Source: Pseudomonas entomophila L48 (GTDB taxonomy: Bacteria > Pseudomonadota > Gammaproteobacteria > Pseudomonadales > Pseudomonadaceae). Taken from it: a stretch of 64,000 bases of DNA. Below the pieces are notes generated by a model, which was given only the letters and a program-made list of their open reading frames with translations, did no database searches and was not told the DNA's origin. The number at the start of each line of letters is the position of its first letter. Position 1 is the first letter of the stretch. Both the position numbers and the translations under genes were made by a program. The stretch covers positions 5,166,501 to 5,230,500 of the forward strand of contig NC_008027.1 in the NCBI RefSeq assembly GCF_000026105.1, read 5' to 3'. Below, piece after piece: positions 55,759-64,000 of this stretch.

Positions 55759-55775
55759 TGCACACCGCTGGTGCG
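55759..55775. promoter_or_regulatory. NtrC-type enhancer site
   Basis: TGCAC-ACCGC-TGGTGCG matches the NtrC consensus TGCAC-N5-TGGTGCA at all conserved bases but the last. It lies about 215 bases upstream of the liv -12 element, a usual enhancer distance. Confidence 0.6.
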
Positions 55776-55838
55776 TGACTGCTACAGGGGGCACCGTTTA
55801 AAGGCTAGTCGGTGCACGGAAAAACACCTGTTCTGGCG

Positions 55839-55883
55839 GGTTCGCCGGCAGCAAAACCTGTAGGAGCCGGCTTGCCGGCGAAC
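55839..55883. repeat. Short REP element before pncB
   Basis: GGTTCGCCGGCAG and CTTGCCGGCGAACC flank a single GTAGGAGCCGG. The left arm is truncated relative to other members of this class (no CTCCTAC). Confidence 0.7.
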
Positions 55884-55948
55884 CAGGCACATCAACCCCG
55901 CAAAGGCTGGCACAATAGCCACCATTCGACGCCCTGGAGCCCCACCTG

Positions 55949-57154
55949 ATGAGCGAGAGCGCATTCGCCGAGCGCATCGTGCACAACCTGCTCGACACCG
56001 ACTTCTACAAGCTGACGATGATGCAGGCGGTGCTGCACAACTACCCGGACGCCGACGTCGAATGGGAGTTCCGCTGCCGCAACGGCGAGGACCTGCGCCC
56101 CTACCTGGGCGAGATCCGCAACCAGCTCGAGCTGCTCAGCGAACTGACCCTGGAAGATGAGCAACTGGCCTTCCTCGAACGCATCAGCTTCCTCAAGCCC
56201 GACTTCCTGCGCTTCCTGCGCCTGTTCCGCTTCAACCTGCGCTACGTGCGCGTGGGCATCGAGCACGACCAACTGTTCCTGCGTATCCGCGGCCCCTGGC
56301 TGCACGTGATCCTCTTCGAGGTACCTTTGCTGGCGATCATCAGCGAAGTGCGCAACCGCCACCTGCACCCGCGCATGCGCCTTTCTGAAGCGCGCGACCA
56401 GCTGCATCGCAAGTTCGACTGGCTGAGTGCCCATGCCAGCGACGACGAGCTGGCCCACCTGCAGGTGGCCGATTTCGGCACGCGGCGGCGCTTCTCCAGC
56501 CGCGTCCAGGAAGAAGTGGTGCGCGTGCTGCGCGACGACTTCCCGGCCCGATTCGTCGGCACCAGCAACGTCGACCTGGCATGGAAACTGGATATCAAGC
56601 CCTTGGGCACCATGGCCCACGAGTGGATCATGGCCCACCAGCAGCTCGGCCCGCGGCTGATCGACAGCCAGATCGCCGCGCTCGACTGCTGGGTGCGTGA
56701 ATACCGCGGCCTGCTGGGGATCGCCCTGACCGACTGCATCACCATGGATGCGTTCCTGAAGGACTTCGACCTGTACTTCGCCAAGCTCTTCGATGGTTTG
56801 CGCCACGACTCGGGCGAGCCGGTGGCCTGGGCCGAGAAGGCCATCGCCCACTACCAGAAGCTGGGCATCGACCCGATGACCAAGACCCTGGTGTTCTCCG
56901 ATGGCCTGAACCTCACCCGCTCACTGGAAATCTTCCGTGCCCTGCGCGGGCGCATCAACGTCAGTTTCGGTATCGGCACCAACCTGACCTGCGATATCCC
57001 CGGTGTGGCGCCGATGAACATCGTGCTTAAAATGACCGACTGCAACGGCTCGCCGGTGGCGAAGATCTCCGACGAAGCCGCCAAGACCCAGTGCCGCGAC
57101 GAGAACTTCGTCACCTACCTGCGTCATGTCTTCAAAGTCCCCAGCAAGGAGTAA
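55949..57154 (+). CDS. pncB: Nicotinate phosphoribosyltransferase
   Basis: Converts nicotinate and PRPP to nicotinate mononucleotide in NAD salvage. The 401 residues equal the E. coli length. [31 protein letters not shown] is the family N-terminus, the phosphorylated catalytic His is in [10 protein letters not shown]...[12 protein letters not shown], and [15 protein letters not shown] and [15 protein letters not shown] follow. nadE begins four bases downstream, so the pair forms an NAD salvage operon. Confidence 0.95.
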   Translation: MSESAFAERIVHNLLDTDFYKLTMMQAVLHNYPDADVEWEFRCRNGEDLRPYLGEIRNQLELLSELTLEDEQLAFLERISFLKPDFLRFLRLFRFNLRYVRVGIEHDQLFLRIRGPWLHVILFEVPLLAIISEVRNRHLHPRMRLSEARDQLHRKFDWLSAHASDDELAHLQVADFGTRRRFSSRVQEEVVRVLRDDFPARFVGTSNVDLAWKLDIKPLGTMAHEWIMAHQQLGPRLIDSQIAALDCWVREYRGLLGIALTDCITMDAFLKDFDLYFAKLFDGLRHDSGEPVAWAEKAIAHYQKLGIDPMTKTLVFSDGLNLTRSLEIFRALRGRINVSFGIGTNLTCDIPGVAPMNIVLKMTDCNGSPVAKISDEAAKTQCRDENFVTYLRHVFKVPSKE

Positions 57155-57157
57155 CCC

Positions 57158-57985
57158 ATGCAAGCCGTTCAGCAAGAGATTGCCCAGGCGCTCAAGGTGC
57201 AGCCACCGTTCGAAGGCGCCGCCGCGCTCGAGCAGGAAGTCGCCCGGCGCGTGGCCTTCATCAAGGGGTGCCTGAACAACGCCCGGCTCAAGACCCTGGT
57301 GCTGGGCATCAGCGGCGGTGTCGATTCGCTGACTGCCGCCCTGCTCGCCCAGCGCGCCATCAACGAGCTGCGCAGCGAGACGGGCGATGCCGGCTACCGC
57401 TTCATCGCCGTGCGCCTGCCGTACCAGGTGCAGCACGACGAGCACGACGCCCAGGCCTGCCTGGAGGTGATCAAGGCCGACGAGGTGCACACCGTCGACA
57501 TCGCCCCGGCAGTACGCGCACTGGCTGCCGAAACCGAAGCGTTGAAGGGGGGCTCGCCAAGCCTGGTGGACTTCGTCGTCGGCAACATCAAGGCGCGTAC
57601 GCGCATGGTCGCCCAGTACACCATCGCCGGCGCCCGCGCGGGCCTGGTGATCGGCACCGACCATGCCGCCGAGGCGGTGATGGGCTTCTTTACCAAGTTC
57701 GGTGATGGGGCGTGCGACCTGGCGCCGTTGAGCGGGCTGGTGAAGAACCAGGTGCGGGCGATTGCGCGCAGTTTCGGCGCGCCGGAGTCGCTGGTGGAGA
57801 AGGTGCCGACCGCGGACCTGGAAGACCTGGAGCCGGGCAAGCCGGACGAAGCGTCACACGGGGTGACCTACCAGCAGATCGATGCGTTCCTGCATGGCCA
57901 GCCGGTGAGCCAGGAAGCGTTCGACATCATCGTCGCCACCTACCGCAAGACCCAGCACAAGCGCGAGCTGCCGTTCGCGCCTTGA
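57158..57985 (+). CDS. nadE: NH3-dependent NAD synthetase
   Basis: Last step of NAD synthesis: ATP-dependent amidation of deamido-NAD. 275 residues, the size of the ammonia-using type without a glutaminase domain. The PP-loop is [13 protein letters not shown] near residue 47. [15 protein letters not shown] and [19 protein letters not shown] are the NAD- and ATP-site blocks. AAGGAG lies before the ATG, in the end of pncB. Confidence 0.95.
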   Translation: MQAVQQEIAQALKVQPPFEGAAALEQEVARRVAFIKGCLNNARLKTLVLGISGGVDSLTAALLAQRAINELRSETGDAGYRFIAVRLPYQVQHDEHDAQACLEVIKADEVHTVDIAPAVRALAAETEALKGGSPSLVDFVVGNIKARTRMVAQYTIAGARAGLVIGTDHAAEAVMGFFTKFGDGACDLAPLSGLVKNQVRAIARSFGAPESLVEKVPTADLEDLEPGKPDEASHGVTYQQIDAFLHGQPVSQEAFDIIVATYRKTQHKRELPFAP

Positions 57986-57991
57986 GGCCTG

Positions 57992-58080
57992 CCGGGGCCG
58001 CTTTGCGGCCCATCGCGGCACAAGGCCGCTCCTACAGAAGATATGTAATCCCCTGTGGGAGCGGCCTTTTGCCACGAAAG
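57992..58080. repeat. REP-type inverted repeat after nadE
   Basis: CATCGCGGCACAAGGCCGCT and GAGCGGCCTTTTGCCACGAA: the right arm has several changes (TTTTGCCACG), more decayed than other members. Confidence 0.7.
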
Positions 58081-58100
58081 GAGGGCAACGCCCTCCCCCG
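58076..58100 (-). terminator. Probable terminator of azurin gene
   Basis: Minus strand GGAGGGC-GTT-GCCCTCC followed by TTTCG, ten to twenty bases after the azurin stop. The T run is short. Confidence 0.5.
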
Positions 58101-58114
58101 ATTTCAAATCGTCA

Positions 58115-58564
58115 TTACTTGACGACGACCTTGCCCTTCATCATCGAGATGTGGCCCGGGAAGGTGCAGAAGAAGCTGTAGTCGCCACCGGCCTCCAGCT
58201 TGGTCGCATCGAATTTCACTTCGGTTTCTTTCTCAGGCGCGCCGATCATCTTGGTGTGGGCGATGATCGCGGCGTTGTCGGCCTTGATGTAATCCTTTTC
58301 CAGGCCCTGGGACATGCCTTCGGTGGCGATGCCCTGCATGTCGGCGGTCTTGCTGATCACCAGGTTGTGGCCCATGACGTTCTTCGGCAGGTTGCCGGAG
58401 TGGGTCAGTTTGACGGTGAACTCCTTGCAGCTCTTGTCGACCGTGATTTCCTTGGTGTTGAACGACATCTGGTCGGTCGAGTCGACAGTCACCGAACACT
58501 CGGCTGCGAAGACAGAGGCGCTGGCGAGGGTCAGCAGGGATACCGCTACAGCTTTCGCAAACAT
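58115..58564 (-). CDS. azu: Azurin
   Basis: A 149-residue blue copper electron-transfer protein of the periplasm. Signal peptide of about 20 residues (ending VFA), mature start AECSV. The copper ligands are all present: His in NVMGHN and Cys, His and Met in [14 protein letters not shown]; the first disulfide Cys pair is in AECSV and DKSCK. Two adjacent ATGs exist (58567, 58564); the second has AAGGAG at seven bases. A likely Anr box lies 63 bases upstream, as expected for control by oxygen limitation. Confidence 0.95.
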   Translation of the reverse strand: MFAKAVAVSLLTLASASVFAAECSVTVDSTDQMSFNTKEITVDKSCKEFTVKLTHSGNLPKNVMGHNLVISKTADMQGIATEGMSQGLEKDYIKADNAAIIAHTKMIGAPEKETEVKFDATKLEAGGDYSFFCTFPGHISMMKGKVVVK

Positions 58565-58626
58565 CATGAATCTCCTTGGCAGGGGTTTATCAATTGCGAG
58601 ACTGCCTGAAACCGGAACGCCCGTCC

Positions 58627-58640
58627 CTGATGTGGATCAA
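58627..58640. promoter_or_regulatory. Anr/FNR box upstream of azurin
   Basis: CTGAT-GTGG-ATCAA, one mismatch from TTGAT-N4-ATCAA, centred about 70 bases before the azurin start. Azurin of P. aeruginosa is Anr-controlled. Confidence 0.65.
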
Positions 58641-58674
58641 GGGGTGTCAAGTGGCCAGGCAGTAGATTTGTTCA

Positions 58675-58694
58675 ATGGATTGTATACAACCAAT
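58675..58694. promoter_or_regulatory. GntR-type palindrome upstream of a small ORF
   Basis: ATGGATTGTATACAACCAAT: perfect core TTGTATACAA (58680-58689) with near-symmetric flanks. This core is typical of GntR-family operators. No gntR gene lies in the window. It is 63 bases before the 30-codon ORF and about 110 before azurin. Confidence 0.5.
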
Positions 58695-58757
58695 CAAAGT
58701 GCACATCATGCCCTCTTACTAGACGATGGGACAACCTCTCATTTAGGAGTAATTGCC

Positions 58758-58850
58758 ATGACCTTGAACAGCCTGATGCGCAGCCTGCTGGCTGCCTATG
58801 CCAGCGGTGCCAGTGGCGCGGCGGTCTGCGAGTTCGCCCGCCCCGAGTAA
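58758..58850 (+). CDS. Small ORF, 30 residues
   Basis: Starts MTLNSLMRSLLAAYA and ends CEFARPE. GGAG lies 9 bases before the ATG. The first half would form an amphipathic helix; a single Cys lies near the end. It sits between the GntR-like palindrome and the LOG gene (62 bases apart), so it may be a leader peptide or a small protein of the same transcript. I know no family for it. Confidence 0.45.
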   Translation: MTLNSLMRSLLAAYASGASGAAVCEFARPE

Positions 58851-58912
58851 TCCCCCTTGGAAGCGACAGGCATGCGCCTTACCCTGTGCGCGCATGTAAA
58901 GGGAGATAAGCA

Positions 58913-59500
58913 ATGCCTGTACGTTCCGTTTGTGTCTTCTGTGGCGCCAGTATCGGCGCCAACCCCGCCTACCGCGAAGCCGCCGTCGCCTTGGGCCAGG
59001 CCATCGCCCGTCGTGGCCTGACGCTGGTGTATGGCGGTGGCGCGGTGGGGCTGATGGGCACCGTCGCCGACGCCGCGCTGGCGGCCGGTGGCGAGGTCAT
59101 CGGCATCATTCCCGAAAGCCTGATGAACGCCGAGATCGGCCACAAGGGCCTGACCCGCCTGGAAGTGGTGGATGGCATGCACGCGCGCAAGGCGCGCATG
59201 GCCGAGCTCAGCGATGCCTTCATCGCCCTGCCGGGCGGCCTGGGCACGCTTGAAGAGCTGTTCGAAGTGTGGACCTGGGGCCAACTGGGCTATCACGCCA
59301 AGCCGCTGGGGCTGCTGGATGTGAACGGGTTCTATGAAAAGCTGGGCGGGTTCCTCGACCATATTGTCGAGGAAGGTTTCGTGCGGCCGCAGCACCGGGC
59401 GATGCTGTTGCTCGGTCAGCAGCCGGAGGCGCTGCTGGAAGGGATGGATCGGTTCGAGTCGCCGCTATTGCCGAAGTGGGTCGACAAGCAGCCTGATTGA
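58913..59500 (+). CDS. LOG-family nucleotide phosphoribohydrolase
   Basis: A 195-residue Rossmann-like hydrolase that releases the base from AMP or cytokinin riboside monophosphates. It has [16 protein letters not shown] at the start and both signature motifs: MHARKARM near 90 and [16 protein letters not shown] near 104, the latter with the catalytic Arg/Glu pair typical of LOG proteins. The length and hydrolase motif fit the short LOG type, not lysine decarboxylase, an old misannotation. AGGGAGA precedes the ATG. Confidence 0.9.
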   Translation: MPVRSVCVFCGASIGANPAYREAAVALGQAIARRGLTLVYGGGAVGLMGTVADAALAAGGEVIGIIPESLMNAEIGHKGLTRLEVVDGMHARKARMAELSDAFIALPGGLGTLEELFEVWTWGQLGYHAKPLGLLDVNGFYEKLGGFLDHIVEEGFVRPQHRAMLLLGQQPEALLEGMDRFESPLLPKWVDKQPD

Positions 59501-59512
59501 AAGCTGAAATCC

Positions 59513-59619
59513 TGGGACCGCTTTGCGGTCCTTTCGCGGCACAAGGCCGCTCCTACAGAAGATCGCATTCGCCTGTAGGAGCGGCCTTGTGCCGCGAAAG
59601 GGCTGCAAAGCAGCCCCAA
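59513..59619. repeat. REP-type inverted repeat, CGGCACAAGGCCGCTCC class
   Basis: CCTTTCGCGGCACAAGGCCG and CGGCCTTGTGCCGCGAAAGG, exact complements, between the convergent LOG and ygiQ genes. Confidence 0.85.
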
Positions 59620-59629
59620 GAAAGATCAA

Positions 59630-61927
<2,298 letters not shown>

Positions 61928-62049
61928 GTCAGTGACCGGTTCTAATGTGCAGGAAAATCGCGGGCGCGGAATATAGCACAAATTTTGACCAAATCCGACG
62001 GTGGTGGTCGGATTCATGGAGCGGACGAATAACGCGACGGGCGCAGTCT

Positions 62050-62167
62050 CTGTAGGAGCGGCCTTGTGCCGCGAAAGGGCTGCGCAGCGGCCCCAGCAAT
62101 TCAGTGGTGGTGCAAAAATGCTGGGGCCGCTATGCGGCCCTTTCGCGGCACAAGGCCGCTCCTACAG
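62050..62167. repeat. Long REP-type inverted repeat, inverted orientation
   Basis: CTGTAGGAGCGGCCTTGTGC leads and the complement closes, with GGGGCCGCT/AGCGGCCCC inside. The two arms are in tail-to-tail order, opposite to the 59513 element. It lies between divergent-looking ygiQ upstream DNA and the dnaB end. Confidence 0.85.
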
Positions 62168-62183
62168 AGTTCCCGAACAGCCT

Positions 62184-63581
62184 TTATTCGTCGTCGTCGA
62201 AGTTGTACATGCCCGGCGCAAGGTTCTCGAAGCGGGTGTACTTGCCGATGAACGCCAGGCGCACGAAGCCGATGGGGCCGTTACGCTGCTTACCGATGAT
62301 GATTTCCGCAACGCCCTTGTGCTCGGTCTCGGGGTGATACACCTCGTCGCGATACACGAACATGATCACGTCGGCGTCCTGCTCGATCGCACCCGATTCA
62401 CGCAGGTCGGAGTTGACCGGGCGCTTGTTGGGGCGCTGCTCCAGGGAGCGGTTGAGCTGCGACAGGGCGATCACCGGGCAGTTGAACTCCTTGGCCAGCG
62501 CCTTGAGCGAGCGGGAGATCTCGGAAATCTCGTTGGTCCGGTTGTCGCCGGCGGACCCCGGAATCTGCATCAGCTGCAAGTAGTCGACCATGATCATGCC
62601 GATCTCGCCATGCTCACGGGCCAGCCGGCGGGTCCGCGCACGCATTTCCGAAGGGCTGATGCCAGCGGTGTCGTCGATGAACAGCTTGCGGTCATTGAGC
62701 AGGTTGACCGCCGAGGTGAGCCGCGGCCAGTCGTCGTCGTCCAGTTGGCCGGAACGCACCTTGGTCTGGTCGATGCGCCCGAGGGACGAGAGCATACGCA
62801 TGATCAGCGACTCACCTGGCATCTCGAGGGAGAACACCAGCACCACCTTGTCACTGCGCAACACGGCGTTTTCCACCAGGTTCATGGCGAAGGTGGTCTT
62901 GCCCATCGAGGGGCGGCCAGCGACGATGATCAGGTCGGCGGCCTGCAGGCCACTGGTCTTCTCGTCGAGGTCGGTATAACCAGTGGAAACCCCGGTGATA
63001 TCGCTGTCGGAGTTGAACAGCGTGTCGATCCGGTCGATGGCCATGGTCAACAGCTCGTTGACCCCCACCGGGCCGCCGGTCTTCGGCCGCGCCTCGGCGA
63101 TCTGGAAGATCTGCCGCTCGGCGTCGTCGAGGATCTCTTCGGCATTGCGCCCCTGGGGGTTGAAGGCGTTGTCGGCGATGTCGGTGCTGATGCTGATCAG
63201 CTGACGCAGCGTGGCCCGCTCGCGGATGATCGCGGCGTAGGCCTTGATGTTGGCCACCGACGGGGTGTTCTTGGCCAGCTCGGCCAGATACGCCAGGCCA
63301 CCCACTTGCGTGGACACGCCCTCCTTGTCCAACTGCTCGTGCAGGGTCACCACGTCGAACGGCTGGTTGGCATCCACCAGCTTGTGGATGGCGCGGAAGA
63401 TCAGGCGGTGGTCATGCCGGTAGAAATCGCCATCCGACACTTGGTCCAGCACCCGCTCCCAGGCACTGTTGTCCAGCATCAGGCCACCGAGCACGGCCTG
63501 TTCGGCCTCGATGGAATGCGGCGGCACCTTCAGGGCAGCGGTTTGCAGGTCGAGCTGTTCGGGATGGGTGATCTCGTTCAT
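62184..63581 (-). CDS. dnaB: Replicative DNA helicase DnaB
   Basis: Hexameric 5'-3' helicase at the replication fork. 465 residues: N-terminal DnaG-interacting domain (HSIEAEQAVLGGLMLDN), linker, then the RecA-like domain with Walker A VAGRPSMGKTTFAMN near 230 and Walker B GMIMVDYLQLMQ. QLNRSLEQRPNKRP near 365 follows, and the arginine finger region is close to the C-terminus. No intein interrupts the Walker region. The start MNEITHPEQL is chosen over a longer frame without ribosome site. It follows rplI as in most gammaproteobacteria. Confidence 0.96.
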   Translation of the reverse strand: MNEITHPEQLDLQTAALKVPPHSIEAEQAVLGGLMLDNSAWERVLDQVSDGDFYRHDHRLIFRAIHKLVDANQPFDVVTLHEQLDKEGVSTQVGGLAYLAELAKNTPSVANIKAYAAIIRERATLRQLISISTDIADNAFNPQGRNAEEILDDAERQIFQIAEARPKTGGPVGVNELLTMAIDRIDTLFNSDSDITGVSTGYTDLDEKTSGLQAADLIIVAGRPSMGKTTFAMNLVENAVLRSDKVVLVFSLEMPGESLIMRMLSSLGRIDQTKVRSGQLDDDDWPRLTSAVNLLNDRKLFIDDTAGISPSEMRARTRRLAREHGEIGMIMVDYLQLMQIPGSAGDNRTNEISEISRSLKALAKEFNCPVIALSQLNRSLEQRPNKRPVNSDLRESGAIEQDADVIMFVYRDEVYHPETEHKGVAEIIIGKQRNGPIGFVRLAFIGKYTRFENLAPGMYNFDDDE

Positions 63582-63604
63582 GGCCACGAAAGAATTCTGG
63601 AAGA

Positions 63605-63650
63605 TGAAAAAGACAAAGGGCACGGCCTGTTCAGAACAGGACCGTGCCCG
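63605..63650 (-). terminator. Rho-independent terminator between rplI and dnaB
   Basis: Minus strand GGGCACGG...CCGTGCCC with an inner CCTGTT/AACAGG stem, then TTTGTCTTTTT. It ends the ribosomal operon 24 to 60 bases before the dnaB start. Confidence 0.85.
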
Positions 63651-63694
63651 ATGTTAACCGCCCGGCCCGCAAGGGGCCAGCCGATCAGCGCAGC

Positions 63695-64000
63695 TTAGGC
63701 AGCTACGACAACCACGCGTACGGTGGCTTCAACGTCGCTGTGCAGGTGCACGGCTACGTCGTATTCGCCAACCTGACGGATGGTGCCGTTCGGCAGACGA
63801 ACTTCAGCCTTGGCCACTTCAACGCCGGAGGCGGTCAGGGCGTCAGCGATGTCGTGGGTGCCGATCGAACCGAACAGCTTGCCTTCGTCGCCAGCGGTGG
63901 CAGTGATGGTCACTTCCAGCTCGGCCAGTTGGGCAGCGCGGCTTTCAGCCGAAGCTTTCTTGTCTGCTGCGGCTTTTTCCAGCTCGGCACGGCGCTCTTC
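63695..64000 (-). CDS. rplI: 50S ribosomal protein L9, C-terminal part
   Basis: The last 101 residues of L9; the frame runs off the right edge, so the N-terminal rRNA-binding domain is not seen. Visible are the end of the connecting helix ([20 protein letters not shown]) and the C-terminal domain with [16 protein letters not shown] and [24 protein letters not shown]. The order rplI then dnaB, with rpsR and rpsF presumably upstream, is conserved. Confidence 0.96.

Larger units (their letters stand above)
55480..55948. other. liv-pncB divergent region
   Basis: 469 bp without a gene. It holds the sigma-54 promoter and NtrC-like site of the liv operon, a GGCACCG...CGGTGCA inverted repeat (about 55794-55817), a REP element (55839-55883) and presumably the pncB promoter, which I cannot place. 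Confidence 0.6.

Overview
The window is chromosomal DNA of a fluorescent pseudomonad of the Pseudomonas putida group. Gene content and order (prmA-dusB-fis-purH-purD-retS, the cob cluster, oprC, urtABCDE, livKHMGF-pncB-nadE-azu, dnaB-rplI) match what is known of that group. The coding DNA is GC-rich, and the intergenic gaps carry about twenty REP-type palindromes of the 'GTAGGAGCGG...CCGCTCCTAC' kind. I see no rRNA, tRNA, insertion sequence, prophage or CRISPR array. The assignment rests on recognition, not on a database search.

Layout. 1-9340 is core: the tail of prmA, a zinc-ribbon membrane protein, dusB-fis, purH, purD and the hybrid sensor kinase retS. 9389-10682 holds a MarC-family protein and an unrecognised protein. 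10781-18384 is a corrin-ring cluster of two divergent translationally coupled units (cobG-H-I-J leftward, cobL-cbiD-cobK rightward), followed by a vapBC toxin-antitoxin pair with its own promoter. 19181-20500 is an nfeD/stomatin pair. 20758-25692 is a copper-acquisition module (two DUF2946 proteins, PCuAC chaperone, OprC receptor, PepSY membrane protein). Next come cycA, a small leftward DUF3077-like gene behind a structured leader, and the urea ABC transporter urtABCDE with two acetyltransferases.

35405-49756 is mixed housekeeping and accessory DNA: cbpA-cbpM with a divergent Hsp70 homologue, an AI-2E/PerM permease, PsiF, an AraC regulator with a divergent DMT exporter, a lipase, osmE, a bacterioferritin-like protein, an AsmA protein, a secreted tandem-repeat protein, a DesT-like regulator, an AGE epimerase, an unknown 92-residue protein and an SDR. 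A 625-bp gap at 49757-50381 carries several DnaA-box-like sequences. 50382-55479 is the leftward branched-chain amino acid ABC transporter, then pncB-nadE, azurin, a tiny ORF, a LOG-family hydrolase, YgiQ, dnaB and the end of rplI.

Several parts fit together. Both high-affinity nitrogen scavenging systems (urt and liv) have sequence matches to sigma-54 promoters, and liv also has an NtrC-type site, which suggests shared nitrogen control. OprC, PCuAC and the His/Met-rich DUF2946 proteins look like one copper import route, and azurin, a copper protein behind an Anr-type box, lies in the same window. The less explained items are the leader/25-codon ORF/DUF3077 arrangement (27663-28251), the 15-residue repeat protein (46093-46593), the DnaA-box cluster (49900-50309) and the 30-codon ORF behind a GntR-like palindrome (58675-58850).
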